A stretch of 64,000 nucleotides of DNA from Pseudomonas gregormendelii (GTDB taxonomy: Bacteria; Pseudomonadota; Gammaproteobacteria; Pseudomonadales; Pseudomonadaceae): the NCBI RefSeq assembly GCF_017114825.1, contig NZ_JADEVO010000003.1:1-64000 (forward strand), written 5' to 3'. A program made the position numbers and the translations under genes. Position 1 is the first letter of the stretch; each line of letters starts with the position of its first letter. The notes below the pieces were generated by a model. The model saw only the letters and a list, made by a program, of their open reading frames with translations. It did not search any database and was not told where the DNA came from. This document shows positions 1 through 9,476 of this stretch, piece after piece.

Positions 1-65
1 CAGTAATGCCATATCAGAAACGCTCGCTCAATAAGTGAGCGAGCGTTTCTGATATGGCATTACTG
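1..65. repeat. Perfect 30-bp inverted repeat (hairpin) at the window edge
   Basis: Bases 1-30 are the exact reverse complement of bases 36-65, with loop ATAAG at 31-35. The right arm holds the ATG and first codons (Met-Ala-Leu-Leu) of the TPM-domain gene, so the left arm is an inverted copy of a gene start. There is no T-run, so a terminator is unlikely. A fold-back assembly or amplification artefact at a contig end is the simplest reading; a real inversion junction is the alternative. Confidence 0.9.
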
Positions 66-671
66 AATGAACACGAACAGCGCAAGGTCGCCGAAGCGAT
101 CGCGCGGGTGGAGCGCGAGACCGACGCCGAACTGGTCACCGTGCTCGCCGCTCGTGCGGACGACTATGCCTACATTCCACTGCTGTGGGCCAGCCTGCTG
201 GCCCTGGTGGTGCCGGGTGTCGTGCATTACCTGACCGGCTGGCTGACCCTGCACAGCCTGCTGCTGGTGCAATGGGGGAGCTTTATCGTGTTGTGCCTGC
301 TGTTCCGCATCCCGCGCATCACTACCCACCTCATCCCTCGGTCGGTGCGGCATTGGCGTGCATCGAACCTGGCGCGCCGACAGTTCCTGGAACAGAACCT
401 GCACCATACGGTGGGCAGCACCGGGATGCTGATTTTTGTCTGCGAAGCCGAGCGTTATGTGGAAATCCTGGTGGATGAAGGGATCTCCAGTCGCCTGGAT
501 AACAAGACCTGGGACGCGATTGTCTCGACCTTTACCCACCAGGTGAAAAAGGGTCAAACCTTGCAGGGGTTCGTGACCTGCGTCGAGGCCTGTGGCGAGT
601 TGCTGAAGGTGCATGTGCCGGTTACCCATGCCAGGAACGAGTTGCCCAACCGTCTGGTGGTATTGGGTTAG
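54..671 (+). CDS. TPM-domain membrane protein
   Basis: This 205-residue protein resembles the second protein of the paired TPM-domain (YgcG-like) genes common in Pseudomonas. The N-terminal part has the TDAEL segment at residues 22-26 that opens the TPM fold. Two hydrophobic stretches at about 41-60 and 66-86 suggest a membrane hairpin. The C-terminal half, with the phrase VEILVDEGIS near residue 140, is the rest of the TPM domain. Members of the family are linked to envelope functions or acid-phosphatase-like folds, but no specific reaction can be assigned. The start codon lies inside the right arm of the edge hairpin, so the upstream control region, and perhaps the usual partner gene, is missing or rearranged. 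Confidence 0.75.
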   Translation: MALLNEHEQRKVAEAIARVERETDAELVTVLAARADDYAYIPLLWASLLALVVPGVVHYLTGWLTLHSLLLVQWGSFIVLCLLFRIPRITTHLIPRSVRHWRASNLARRQFLEQNLHHTVGSTGMLIFVCEAERYVEILVDEGISSRLDNKTWDAIVSTFTHQVKKGQTLQGFVTCVEACGELLKVHVPVTHARNELPNRLVVLG

Positions 672-768
672 GTTTCAGGACCTGTGGCAAATAACCCCGT
701 GCCCAAAGCGGCCATCCCCCTTAAAATAGCGGCATTCCCTGTTTGCTCCGCCTGAGGCTGTTTCTGCC

Positions 769-1983
769 ATGTCCATTGTTGCCACCCCCGCCAGCCTCGC
801 GCCGGATCACCACGCGCAGTTCATCGACTTGCTGCGTTCAAGCCTGGAGCAGCATGCGTTTATCAAGTTGGTACTGGCCAAGTACGTCGGTGACGAGCCG
901 GATTTGCAGCGCGTGATCATCAAGCAGCTGACGGTAAAGGATCAGCCGTGCCTGTCTTTTGTCTACCGTTACAAGACCCGCGATATCACCAGGAACCTGG
1001 CGCTGGGCGAGGGCGTGGCCAGCATTGGCGCTTTGCTGCCAGCCTCGTTCAAGAATGCCCACTTGCTGTCGGTGACTGACGAAGCCCAGCTCGAATACAG
1101 TAAAAAGGGCAAGAGTTCGCTGTTCAAAAGTAAACCCCAGCAACTGCGCGAAGTGCCGTCCGCCGAGCACAACCGCGAGAAGAATCGTTTTCTGGACCTC
1201 AGCCGGCCGTTCCTTGCCGACCTCGGCGTGACCAACGGGAAACACGAACTCATCCCGGCGATGTCGCGTAAGTGGAAGCAGATCAACAAGTTCATCGAGG
1301 TGTTCAGCCACGCCCTCACCACCTCGCCACTTGCGCTGGACAAGCCGGTTCGGGTCGCCGATTTTGGCTCAGGCAAGGGCTACCTGACGTTCGCGATTCA
1401 CGATTACCTGCGCAACACGCTGCACGCCGAGGGCGAAGTGACTGGAGTCGAGCTGCGCGAAGACATGGTGACCCTGTGCAATGCCGCTGCTGCCAAGCTC
1501 GAGCATCCGGGGCTGGTGTTCAAATGCGGTGACGTGCGCAGCGTGGCGCCGAGCGAACTGGAGGTGATGATCGCCTTGCATGCGTGTGACATTGCCACTG
1601 ACTACGCGATCCATACCGGCATTCGGTCGGGCGCCTCGATCATCATGTGTTCGCCGTGCTGCCACAAACAGATCCGCCTGCAGATTCAGAGCCCGGCTTT
1701 ACTCAAGCCGATGTTGCAATACGGGCTGCATCTGGGGCAGCAGGCGGAAATGGTCACCGACAGCCTGCGTGCGCTGTTCCTGGAAGCCTGCGGTTATGAA
1801 ACCAAGGTGTTCGAGTTCATCTCGCTGGACCACACCAACAAAAACAAGATGATCCTGGCAGTCAAGCGCGCCGAGCCCGTGGACCCGGCGCAGTTGCTGC
1901 TGAAGATCCAGGAGCTGAAGGACTTCTACCATATCAGCGAGCACTGCCTGGAAACCTTGCTGCGGGCTGATGGTTACCTCTGA
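769..1983 (+). CDS. Class I SAM-dependent methyltransferase
   Basis: The protein is 404 residues long. The SAM-binding motif I (VADFGSGKGY) is at residues 196-205 and is followed by an acidic residue at the end of the next strand (GVELRE). A CSPCCHKQ motif at about 294-301 occupies the motif IV region. The N-terminal 150 residues show no known domain. This architecture matches a family of cytosolic methyltransferases related to the eukaryotic METTL25/RRNAD1 type; the substrate is unknown, with RNA or protein both possible. The gene stands alone: the upstream gene ends about 100 bp before it and a REP palindrome follows. Confidence 0.8.
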   Translation: MSIVATPASLAPDHHAQFIDLLRSSLEQHAFIKLVLAKYVGDEPDLQRVIIKQLTVKDQPCLSFVYRYKTRDITRNLALGEGVASIGALLPASFKNAHLLSVTDEAQLEYSKKGKSSLFKSKPQQLREVPSAEHNREKNRFLDLSRPFLADLGVTNGKHELIPAMSRKWKQINKFIEVFSHALTTSPLALDKPVRVADFGSGKGYLTFAIHDYLRNTLHAEGEVTGVELREDMVTLCNAAAAKLEHPGLVFKCGDVRSVAPSELEVMIALHACDIATDYAIHTGIRSGASIIMCSPCCHKQIRLQIQSPALLKPMLQYGLHLGQQAEMVTDSLRALFLEACGYETKVFEFISLDHTNKNKMILAVKRAEPVDPAQLLLKIQELKDFYHISEHCLETLLRADGYL

Positions 1984-1996
1984 AGGGTGACCATGC

Positions 1997-2073
1997 CTGT
2001 AGGAGCAAAGCTTGCTCGCGATGGCGATGGCGATGGCGATCTCGATATCGTGAGCAAGCGTTGCGCCTGCTCC
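1997..2073. repeat. REP-like palindrome with a GATGGC mini-repeat
   Basis: The left arm (GGAGCAAAGCTTGCTCGCGA) and an imperfect right arm (GTGAGCAAGCGTTGCGCCTG) are the ends of the GCTTGCTCGCGAT REP family seen elsewhere in this window. The loop holds three copies of GATGGC. It separates the methyltransferase from a convergent transporter gene. Confidence 0.75.
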
Positions 2074-2086
2074 GGGCGGCGAGGCC

Positions 2087-2977
2087 TCATGAGGTCTCGA
2101 TGCGGGCAGGTTTGACTGCAGTCTTGCGTCCCAGCATGACCGTCACAATCACCCCGCCAGCAAACACCCAGGTGATCGGCTCAACGTGTTCGCCGAAGAA
2201 CAACGCAGAAAAGGCAATGGTGAAAAAGATCTGCAGCAACTGGATCTGACTGACCCGGGCGATCCCGCCCATGGCCAGCCCGGCGTACCAGGCGAAAAAA
2301 CCGATGAACTGCGAAAACAGTGAAACGTAGCCGAAAGCCCACCAGGTCCTGGCGGAGATCTCGCCCTGATGTTGCAGCGCCAGGTAAAGCACTGGTCCGA
2401 TCAACAGCGGCGTCGACAGCACCAGCGCCCAGCAGATCACTTGCCAGCCGCCCATTTCCTTGGCCAGCCGGCCTCCCTCCGCATACCCCAGGCCGCCCAC
2501 GGCAATCGCACCCAACATCAGCAAGTCACCGGCCTGGATGCTACCCGCGCCGCTGATCAATGCATAACCGAGCACCAGCGCGCTGCCCAGCGCGGCGCAG
2601 GCCCAGAAGGCTTTTGACGGCCGCTCGTGGGACAACCAGGCGGCGTACAGCGCCACGCACAAGGGTTGCAGCCCGTTCACCAGCGCCCCGTGGGATGCCG
2701 GCAACGTTTGCATCGCCCAGGCCGAAAGCACCGGAAAGCCCAGAATCACCCCGGCGATTACCAGCGTCAGGCCTTTGATCTGTTTCCAGGTGGGCCATTT
2801 CTCTCGCTGCCACAGCAGAAGCAGCGCCGCCGGTACTGCCGCAAACAGGGCTCGCCCCAGGCCGTTGAGCAAGGGATGGATTTCCTGCACGACGATCCGT
2901 GTGAAGGGCAGGGTGAGGCTGAAGATCACTACGCCTAGCAGGCCGAGGGCCATGCCGGTGTTTTCGCGCGAGGACAT
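2087..2977 (-). CDS. DMT-superfamily (EamA) transporter
   Basis: This 296-residue protein is almost entirely hydrophobic, with about ten predicted membrane segments in two five-helix halves, as in EamA/DMT exporters. The first helix is at residues 9-28. [11 protein letters not shown] segment near residue 99 is in the usual place for the end of the first EamA repeat, and a basic tail ([10 protein letters not shown]) marks the cytosolic C-terminus. Such proteins export amino acids, nucleosides or other small metabolites; the substrate is not visible from sequence. The gene stands alone and converges on the upstream methyltransferase across a REP element. Confidence 0.85.
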   Translation of the reverse strand: MSSRENTGMALGLLGVVIFSLTLPFTRIVVQEIHPLLNGLGRALFAAVPAALLLLWQREKWPTWKQIKGLTLVIAGVILGFPVLSAWAMQTLPASHGALVNGLQPLCVALYAAWLSHERPSKAFWACAALGSALVLGYALISGAGSIQAGDLLMLGAIAVGGLGYAEGGRLAKEMGGWQVICWALVLSTPLLIGPVLYLALQHQGEISARTWWAFGYVSLFSQFIGFFAWYAGLAMGGIARVSQIQLLQIFFTIAFSALFFGEHVEPITWVFAGGVIVTVMLGRKTAVKPARIETS

Positions 2978-3091
2978 GATGGGGACCGGGATCAGGGTTG
3001 ATGGAGCGTGGCTTCATCTAGCCACAATCCACCGCGCCTGGACGGTTACAGATAGGCACAGAGTTGGGTGTACAGTTCGGGTAATCCCCGA

Positions 3092-3190
3092 ACGTAGGAG
3101 TTGCCGAAGGCTGCGATCTCTTGATCTCGATCTTGATCTTGCGTCCCCTCCGACACCGCCAAAAGATCGCAGGCTACGCCAGCTCTTACG
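3092..3190. repeat. REP pair of the GGCTGCGATC family
   Basis: An arm reading CGTAGGAGTTGCCGAAGGCT then GCGATC and a downstream imperfect reverse complement (AAAAGATCGCAGGCTACGCC) flank a GATCTTGATCTC-rich loop. It lies in the gap between the divergent DMT transporter and the PfpI-family gene, and is the main content of that roughly 350-bp intergenic region. Confidence 0.75.
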
Positions 3191-3329
3191 CCGTCCGCAT
3201 ACAACCGCAGCCGCAGCTACAGCCCGAACCAACCCATCCCAACGCCATGCCGTAGTAGCAGGTTATTACCCACCCCTACAGATAAAGACTACCTTCAATA
3301 CTCCCCTGTACCCCCAAGGAGTGCCCCTT

Positions 3330-3911
3330 ATGGCGGCCAAGAAAATTCTGCTGCTGGTCGGCGATTACGTCGAAGACTACGAAGTGATGGTGCCGTTCCA
3401 GGCATTACTCATGGTCGGTCACACGGTGCATGCGGTGTGCCCGGACAAGAGCGCCGGCCAGACCGTGCGCACTGCGATTCATGACTTCGAAGGCGACCAG
3501 ACCTACAGTGAAAAACCCGGCCACCTGTTCGCCCTGAACTTCGACTTCGCCCAGGTCAAGGCACAGGACTACGACGCGCTGGTCATTCCCGGCGGCCGCG
3601 CTCCGGAATACCTGCGCCTCAATGAACAGGTCCTGGATCTGGTGAGAGCGTTTGACCAGGCCGGCAAGCCGATCGCTGCCGTGTGCCACGGTGCGCAACT
3701 GCTGGCCGCCGCCGGGGTGCTTGAAGGCCGCGAGTGCAGCGCCTATCCGGCCTGTGCTCCGGAGGTGCGCCTTGCCGGAGGTACGTTCATCGATATCCCG
3801 GTGACGCAGGGCCACGTTCAAGGCAATCTGGCCACTGCGCCCGCCTGGCCGGCGCACCCGAGCTGGCTCGCGGGTTTTCTCGGATTGCTGGGCACCCAAA
3901 TCACGCTGTAA
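3330..3911 (+). CDS. DJ-1/PfpI-family protein
   Basis: This 193-residue protein has the class I glutamine-amidotransferase-like fold of PfpI/DJ-1. The nucleophile-elbow motif AAVCHGAQ places the reactive cysteine at residue 119, followed by the expected histidine, and the conserved [11 protein letters not shown] segment lies upstream. The family includes proteases, deglycases and glyoxalases; which activity this member has cannot be told. The ATG at 3330 is preceded by AAGGA at a normal distance, so the much longer in-frame extension is not used. A ribbon-helix-helix gene follows 14 bp downstream, probably in the same transcript. Confidence 0.85.
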   Translation: MAAKKILLLVGDYVEDYEVMVPFQALLMVGHTVHAVCPDKSAGQTVRTAIHDFEGDQTYSEKPGHLFALNFDFAQVKAQDYDALVIPGGRAPEYLRLNEQVLDLVRAFDQAGKPIAAVCHGAQLLAAAGVLEGRECSAYPACAPEVRLAGGTFIDIPVTQGHVQGNLATAPAWPAHPSWLAGFLGLLGTQITL

Positions 3912-3925
3912 CGAGGGACATTGCG

Positions 3926-4231
3926 ATGTGCGAGCTCTACGTCAAAGCCGATCCGATCCTCTACGAATCGCGCTCCCGCTCGCTACGCATTTGCGGGGTG
4001 GTGACCACGCTGCGCCTGGAAAACCAGTTCTGGGACATCCTGGGCGAAATCGCCGAAGTCGACGGCATGACCACCAACCAGTTGATCGCCAAGCTGTATG
4101 AAGAGGTGATGGACTACCGCGGCGAGGTGGTGAATTTTGCTTCGTTTCTAAGGGTGAGTTGCACGCGGTATCTGAGTCAGCGGCGGGGGCAGGCGCCGGA
4201 GTTATCGGTGGTGCGCGCGGCGGTGAAGTAG
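3926..4231 (+). CDS. Ribbon-helix-helix domain protein
   Basis: This is a 101-residue protein. The segment ICGVVTTLRLENQFWDILGEIA, from about residue 18, has the beta-strand plus helix pattern of the RHH_4-type ribbon-helix-helix domain, followed by a MTTNQLIAKLYEEV helix. Proteins of this type are small DNA-binding regulators or orphan antitoxin-like proteins. No toxin gene is adjacent. The spacing to the PfpI gene (14 bp) suggests co-transcription. The C-terminal basic tail is variable. Confidence 0.75.
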   Translation: MCELYVKADPILYESRSRSLRICGVVTTLRLENQFWDILGEIAEVDGMTTNQLIAKLYEEVMDYRGEVVNFASFLRVSCTRYLSQRRGQAPELSVVRAAVK

Positions 4232-4329
4232 CGTTAACCGCGTCGCCGCCATCGCGGACAGGCGACAAAAAACCTCGGCTGGTCTTTACTCTGAAGCGCG
4301 AAACCTCTCAATTGCCCAGGAGCACCAGC

Positions 4330-4674
4330 ATGTCCGGATGGTACGAAGTGAGCAAAAGCAGCAGTGGCCAGTACAGATTTGTCCTGAAGGCCGCGAATGC
4401 CGAAACCATTCTGACCAGCGAGTTGTACACCACCCGCGCCGCTGCCGACAAAGGCATTGCGGCAGTGCAGAGCAACAGCCCGCTGGAAGAACGCTACGAA
4501 AGGAAGACCACCAAAGACGGCCATCCTTACTTCAATCTAAAGGCCGGCAATCACGAGGTCATCGGCAGCAGCGAATCCTACGCCAACGCTTCGGCACTGG
4601 AAAAAGGCATCACCAGCGTCAAGGCCAATGGCCCGAGCACGGTGATCAAGGACAAGACTCTGCCGGTGCTCTGA
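4330..4674 (+). CDS. YegP-family protein (DUF1508)
   Basis: This is a 114-residue protein made of two copies of the DUF1508 module, roughly residues 8-55 and 60-107. The phrases GQYRFVLKAANAETILTSE and GHPYFNLKAGNHEVIGSSE line up with each other. It matches YegP of enterobacteria, a small cytosolic protein of unknown function. The start at 4330 follows CCAGGAGCACC, a good ribosome binding site. It stands alone and converges on the DUF4917 gene. Confidence 0.85.
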   Translation: MSGWYEVSKSSSGQYRFVLKAANAETILTSELYTTRAAADKGIAAVQSNSPLEERYERKTTKDGHPYFNLKAGNHEVIGSSESYANASALEKGITSVKANGPSTVIKDKTLPVL

Positions 4675-4704
4675 TCACCCTCCCTCAAGCCTGACACACA
4701 TCCC

Positions 4705-4738
4705 CCGGTGGGAGTGAGCCTACTCGCGATGGCGTCGG
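4705..4738. repeat. Solitary REP half-element
   Basis: GTGGGAGTGAGCCTACTCGC followed by GATGGCG is a diverged single arm of the GCTTGCTCGCGAT REP family, placed between two convergent genes. Confidence 0.5.
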
Positions 4739-4749
4739 CCGCCCCAGCG

Positions 4750-5769
4750 CTATACCTCCACCGGTACGGTGAGCTTGGGGCTGCCCAACGCATGCGTCTT
4801 GGCATCAAAAAACCGCAACGCTGACCCCGTCCCCTCGAACACCCTCGCGTAATGCCGCTTCTGGTGCTGGATAAACGCCTTGCTGCGCGGATAAATCGAA
4901 ATCGCCACCACCTTGGGTTGCGCCTGGCGCAGCGCCTGGATGATGTGGTTGTCCTGCTCGCCCAACGCATGCCCGAAAATGCACAAACCCTCGCCATGCC
5001 CCAGTAGCTGGTCATAGCAGAACGACAGATAGTCCGAGCTGCGGATGGTCCTGAGCTTGTCCTGGGACTGTCCCTCATTCACGAACAGTGGCACGTCGTC
5101 CAGGGTCTTGATCGTGTTGTTGATGGCAAAGCTGCCCAGCAACGTGCCCTCGGTCGTCATCAGTTTGCGCGCCGTGCCGTCCTGGTTGCGCACCAGGTGC
5201 AGGCCGCCGTGCAGGTACAGCAAGCGGGTTTTGTCCGTGGCCGCGGCACTCAGGTCAAAGCGTGGTTCGGTGCCCTGGAACAGGTCGCTGATCGCATCTG
5301 GCTGGTGCTGGATCGCCCAGTGGTTGAGCAGATCATAGTTGGTGGTAAACACCGTCCGGTATCGGCCCAGCTCCTGACTGATGGCAGCCAGTGTGGCAGG
5401 CACGATCAGGCGCCAGGGAATATGCACCGCATGCACAGTGTTGATCAGCGCTTCCTTGATCGCATAGTAGCGATTGCGCGGGGCGGCGGAGCTCACCGCC
5501 AGGGCCTTGTTTACCCGGCTGGTGGTTTTCAGCGCGCTGAGGACCTGTTCGAAACTGCGTGTCTGCAACGCGTCAAATACGCTCAGCTCGGATTGGCTCA
5601 AGGGTTTTTCTTCAACCGTGCGGGCGTTTTCAAACAGCGAGTCATAGCCAAAATCATCCCACACGGCGCGACTGGCGCCATTGCCCACCAGCAGGCCATC
5701 AAGCGAGGCGGTGGCGCGCAAGGCATTCCAGTCTTCAAGTTGGGCATCAACATCCTGGAAATCGGTCAT
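4750..5769 (-). CDS. DUF4917 family protein
   Basis: This 339-residue soluble protein is recognisable as the DUF4917 family by its N-terminal LLVGNGASRAVWDDFGYDSL, the central FTTNYDLLNHWAI segment and the FGHALGEQDNHI motif near residue 270. The GNGAS, NYD and GHALGEQD arrangement resembles SIR2-like NAD-binding proteins, so a nucleotide-binding role, possibly in phage defence, is a reasonable inference but unproven. The gene is isolated; the next gene upstream is divergent. Confidence 0.75.
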   Translation of the reverse strand: MTDFQDVDAQLEDWNALRATASLDGLLVGNGASRAVWDDFGYDSLFENARTVEEKPLSQSELSVFDALQTRSFEQVLSALKTTSRVNKALAVSSAAPRNRYYAIKEALINTVHAVHIPWRLIVPATLAAISQELGRYRTVFTTNYDLLNHWAIQHQPDAISDLFQGTEPRFDLSAAATDKTRLLYLHGGLHLVRNQDGTARKLMTTEGTLLGSFAINNTIKTLDDVPLFVNEGQSQDKLRTIRSSDYLSFCYDQLLGHGEGLCIFGHALGEQDNHIIQALRQAQPKVVAISIYPRSKAFIQHQKRHYARVFEGTGSALRFFDAKTHALGSPKLTVPVEV

Positions 5770-5925
5770 TGCGGTGAGAGTCTCGAAGCAAAAGGTCTGA
5801 TGGGCGGTGACTTTATCACGACCCGACGTTGAGCCAGATCAAGTTAGCGCATCGCCGATGGGTCGATCCTGTGGGTACCCGCTGGGTCGGTATCACCGGT
5901 TCGGCTCCTGTCAGGAGATTCGCTC

Positions 5926-7074
5926 ATGAGCAGCACATTTTTTATCCCCGCCGTGAACATCATGGGCATCGGCTGCCTTGACGAAGCCATGGTTGCCATT
6001 GGCAAGTACGGGTTTCGCAAGGCCCTGATCGTCACCGATACCGGGCTGGCCAAGGCCGGCGTCGCCGGCATGATCGCCGGGAAGCTGGCGCTGCTGGACA
6101 TCGAATCGGTGATCTTTGACGGCGCTAGGCCGAACCCGAGCATCGCCAACGTCGAACTGGGCCTTGGTCTGCTCAAGGAAAGCCGGTGTGATTTCGTGGT
6201 GTCGCTGGGCGGCGGTTCGCCCCATGACTGCGCCAAGGGCATCGCCCTGTGCGCCACCAACGGCGGGCAGATCCGCGACTATGAAGGCGTTGATCAATCC
6301 AGCCAGCCGCAACTGCCGCTGATCGCCATCAACACCACTGCCGGCACCGCCAGCGAGATGACCCGCTTCTGCATCATCACCGACGAATCCCGTCACGTGA
6401 AAATGGCCATCGTCGACCGCAACGTTACACCGCTGCTGTCGGTCAACGACCCGGCGCTGATGGTCGCGATGCCCAAGAGCCTCACGGCAGCCACCGGCAT
6501 GGACGCATTGACCCACGCCATCGAAGCCTACGTGTCGACCGCTGCCAACCCGATCACCGATGCCTGCGCGCTCAAAGCCGTCACCCTGATCAGCAACAAC
6601 CTGCGTCTGGCCGTACGCGACGGCAGCGACCTGGCGGCCCGGGAAAACATGGCGTACGCGCAGTTCCTCGCGGGCATGGCGTTCAACAATGCGTCCTTGG
6701 GATTCGTCCACGCCATGGCCCACCAGTTGGGCGGTTTTTACGACCTGCCCCATGGCGTTTGCAATGCCGTACTGCTGCCTCACGTGCAGAGCTTCAACGC
6801 GCTGGTCTGCGCCGACCGCCTGACCGATGTGGCCCACGCCATGGGCGCCGATATCCGCGGCTTCAGTCCGGAGGAGGGCGCCCAGGCCGCCATCGCCGCG
6901 ATCCGCACCCTGGCGCGTGACGTCGAGATCCCCGCCGGCCTGCGCGACCTGGGTGCCAAACTCAGCGACATCCCGATCCTGGCTACCAACGCCCTCAAAG
7001 ACGCCTGCGGCCTGACCAACCCGCGCCCAGCGGATCAGCGCCAGATCGAGGAGATTTTCCGCAGCGCGTTTTAA
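5926..7074 (+). CDS. yiaY: Iron-containing alcohol dehydrogenase (YiaY/L-threonine dehydrogenase type)
   Basis: This 382-residue protein matches E. coli YiaY along its whole length. The cofactor-binding [11 protein letters not shown] motif is near residue 98 and the [13 protein letters not shown] segment follows. The metal-binding histidines are in the H-A-x2-H-x3-G region ([22 protein letters not shown]). Members oxidise short alcohols or L-threonine with NAD+ and bind Fe2+. The ATG is preceded by CAGGAG. The gene stands alone and is followed by an 11-bp hairpin. Confidence 0.9.
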   Translation: MSSTFFIPAVNIMGIGCLDEAMVAIGKYGFRKALIVTDTGLAKAGVAGMIAGKLALLDIESVIFDGARPNPSIANVELGLGLLKESRCDFVVSLGGGSPHDCAKGIALCATNGGQIRDYEGVDQSSQPQLPLIAINTTAGTASEMTRFCIITDESRHVKMAIVDRNVTPLLSVNDPALMVAMPKSLTAATGMDALTHAIEAYVSTAANPITDACALKAVTLISNNLRLAVRDGSDLAARENMAYAQFLAGMAFNNASLGFVHAMAHQLGGFYDLPHGVCNAVLLPHVQSFNALVCADRLTDVAHAMGADIRGFSPEEGAQAAIAAIRTLARDVEIPAGLRDLGAKLSDIPILATNALKDACGLTNPRPADQRQIEEIFRSAF

Positions 7075-7090
7075 GTTGTTTTTCGGGCGG

Positions 7091-7117
7091 GTGCAGGGGC
7101 TCGCAGAGCCCCTGCAC
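7091..7117. terminator. Hairpin after yiaY
   Basis: GTGCAGGGGCT and AGCCCCTGCAC form a perfect 11-bp stem with loop CGCAG. There is no downstream T-run, so it is either a weak terminator or a 3'-end stabilising structure for the yiaY transcript. Confidence 0.6.
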
Positions 7118-7128
7118 GTTGTGGGGGG

Positions 7129-7212
7129 CAGAGCTTGCTCGCGATGACGGGCTGGTGCTCAAAACTTTTATCGGCTGATTGACCACTATCGCGAGCAAGC
7201 TTGACTCCCACA
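7129..7212. repeat. REP pair of the GCTTGCTCGCGAT family
   Basis: AGCTTGCTCGCGAT near 7136 and its exact reverse complement ATCGCGAGCAAGCT near 7190 are separated by about 40 bp. This is a typical paired (BIME-like) Pseudomonas REP. Confidence 0.8.
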
Positions 7213-7301
7213 GGAGAGCGTATCGACGAAGAATACATTGGCTGCCCCAAGACCTGAGATAGACTGGCGTGCAGTCACCCCGTCGTTCAAAGGATTTACC
7301 G

Positions 7302-7940
7302 ATGACCCCATCGTTGCTCATGGCCGTTCTCGCCTCGGGTTTTATCTACGGCATTACACCGGGGCCCGGTGTGTTGGCGGTGTTTGGCATCGGTGCAGCG
7401 CGAGGGCGGCGGGCCGGGGCAGGTTTTTTGTGTGGGCATTTGCTCGGGGATGTGGTCTGGTGCAGTACAGCACTGATCGCCATAGTGGGTGCGCGGGAGA
7501 TCGGCAGCACCGCGTTCGACGTGCTGGGCGTGCTCAGCGGGCTGTATCTGTTCTGGCTCGGATGGCGCGCAGTGCGTGCCAGGCGTGGCAGTGGCGAGGC
7601 GCCCCAAGGCGCGGCGCGGCAGCCGTTCTGGCACGGCATTATGTTCGGACTGACCAATCCCAAGGCGTATCCGGTGGCGGTTGCAACATTCACCGCGCTG
7701 TTGTCCAGCCGGGCAGAGTTGCTCAACTGGTCGATGCTGCCCTGGTTGATCGTGCTGAGTTTTCTCGGCGGCCTGGTAGCCTACGCTATCCTCATTGGCA
7801 TCGTCGGTACCCGTCAGGTGCGGACCTTGTACCAACGCCATGAGTTATTGATCACCCGGTTGTGTGGCGTGATGTTTATCGGTTTCGCCATCAATGCCCT
7901 GGCGCATGCATTGCCCGGGCTGGTGACTGACAGGACTTGA
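7302..7940 (+). CDS. LysE-family translocator
   Basis: This 212-residue membrane protein has about six hydrophobic segments. It carries the LysE/RhtB signature near the N-terminus (YGITPGPGVLAVFG, residues 16-29) and the central FGLTNPKAYP motif that conserves the Asn-Pro-Lys of the family. Members export amino acids or related metabolites from the cytoplasm; substrate unknown. The start at 7302 gives the usual family length. The next gene, a diguanylate cyclase, starts 19 bp downstream and may share its transcript. Confidence 0.88.
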   Translation: MTPSLLMAVLASGFIYGITPGPGVLAVFGIGAARGRRAGAGFLCGHLLGDVVWCSTALIAIVGAREIGSTAFDVLGVLSGLYLFWLGWRAVRARRGSGEAPQGAARQPFWHGIMFGLTNPKAYPVAVATFTALLSSRAELLNWSMLPWLIVLSFLGGLVAYAILIGIVGTRQVRTLYQRHELLITRLCGVMFIGFAINALAHALPGLVTDRT

Positions 7941-7959
7941 GGCGAATCGCCGGAGCATC

Positions 7960-9309
7960 ATGGCAAGCAGAAATTCCGCGCCCCTGGCGAGTTACATCGA
8001 TTTGCTGCTGGACGCGGTTTGCGCCGTCGACAAGCAAGGCACCTTCGTGTTCATCAGTGCGGCCTGCGAACAGGTATTTGGCTATACCGCCGACGAGCTG
8101 ATCGGTCAGCGGATGATCGACCTGGTACATCCCGCCGATCGGCAGCGCACGCTCGACGCCGCCCGGGAAATCATGGGCGGCGAGCCCAAACTCAACTTCG
8201 AAAATCGCTACGTGCGCAAGGATGGCCGCGTCGTGCACCTTCTCTGGTCGGCGCGCTGGTCTGAAGTCGATCAGCTGCGCATCGCCGTGGCCCGAGACAT
8301 CACCGGGCGCAAGCAGGCCGAGTCCCGACAAGCCGCGCTGTACGCGATTTCCGAGGCCGCCCACGCGGCTGAAGATTTGCTGGCATTGTTCAAGCGCATC
8401 CACTCGATCATTGGTGAATGGCTGCCGGCGCTGAATTTCACCGTGGCCCTGTGCGACGAGCATGGCGCACCGTTGCAGTTTCCTTATCACGTCGACGAAG
8501 CAGGGTGTTCGCCCGATCTGCCGGGAGCGGTGACCGAGCGTCTGTGCACTGAGGTCATTCGAAGCGGCCAGCCGCTGTTGCTGACACCCGGGCAACACAC
8601 TGCGGCGGCAGGCTTTGAAGCGCTGGTGTCGAGCCAGGATTCGCCGTGCTGGCTGGGTGTGCCGCTGAGCTCGCAGAACGGCACCATCGGCGCCGTACTG
8701 GTCAAAAGCGGCCCGGACGGCCTGCGTTATACCGAACAGGACCAGGAACTGCTGCATTTCGTCTGCGCCCAGGTCGCAACAGCCATTGAACGCAAGCAAC
8801 TGCACGCGCGTTTGCATCACATGGCTCGGCATGACGCCCTGACCCAGTTGCCCAACCGCACCCTGTTACGCGAGCGCCTGAAAACCGCGCTGACAGCGGC
8901 GCATCTCAATGACGGCCGAATGGCCTTGCTGTATGTCGATCTGGATCGCTTCAAGGAAGTCAACGATACCCACGGTCACGCCATTGGTGATCTGCTGTTA
9001 CAGGCGGTCGCCCATCGACTCAAGAGTTGCGTAACCGGTTCGGACACAGTGGCCCGTATGGGCGGAGACGAGTTCGTCGTGCTGCTGCACCGTATCGATG
9101 CCGGGCAAGACCCCGAGCGGGTGGCGGCTAATATACGCCAGGTGCTCGCTCAGCCCCTTCGCCTTGACGGACATGGTATGAGCATCCAGACCAGCATCGG
9201 CATCGCGCGTTACCCCGAGCATGGCAGCGAAGAGTCGCAGCTGCTGCGCCATGCTGACGAAGCGATGTACGGCGCCAAGCGTAGAGATCGCCGTCGCCTG
9301 GATGTCTGA
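7960..9309 (+). CDS. Diguanylate cyclase with PAS and GAF sensor domains
   Basis: This 449-residue cytosolic protein has a PAS domain at about 12-115 (FVFISAACEQVFGYTADELIG), a GAF domain at about 130-275 and a GGDEF domain at about 285-447. The active-site motif GGDEF is intact at residues 368-372, and the LDRFKEVNDTHGHAIGD segment that binds GTP is present. It should therefore make cyclic di-GMP. No EAL domain is present. The allosteric I-site RxxD is not evident just before GGDEF. It follows a LysE gene by 19 bp, but a functional link is not obvious. Confidence 0.9.
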   Translation: MASRNSAPLASYIDLLLDAVCAVDKQGTFVFISAACEQVFGYTADELIGQRMIDLVHPADRQRTLDAAREIMGGEPKLNFENRYVRKDGRVVHLLWSARWSEVDQLRIAVARDITGRKQAESRQAALYAISEAAHAAEDLLALFKRIHSIIGEWLPALNFTVALCDEHGAPLQFPYHVDEAGCSPDLPGAVTERLCTEVIRSGQPLLLTPGQHTAAAGFEALVSSQDSPCWLGVPLSSQNGTIGAVLVKSGPDGLRYTEQDQELLHFVCAQVATAIERKQLHARLHHMARHDALTQLPNRTLLRERLKTALTAAHLNDGRMALLYVDLDRFKEVNDTHGHAIGDLLLQAVAHRLKSCVTGSDTVARMGGDEFVVLLHRIDAGQDPERVAANIRQVLAQPLRLDGHGMSIQTSIGIARYPEHGSEESQLLRHADEAMYGAKRRDRRRLDV

Positions 9310-9476
9310 GCCTGATCGCTCTGTATTGGCCACCGTTCGTCGCACTGGCGTCAGCTTTACTAAACCTTTCAAGCTCTTGAACTTCCTATGTGATGCGGGC
9401 TGCTGTCTGCCGCAGTCATCACCCGGAGGCGGGAGCGAAAGCTCGCGCTTGAATTCTTCAAGAGGAGGGCGCGACC

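Noticed and set aside
3942..4268. Minus-strand 108-codon frame opposite the ribbon-helix-helix gene
   Set aside because: Pro/Ser/Arg-rich antisense of a short gene with a good start and family match.
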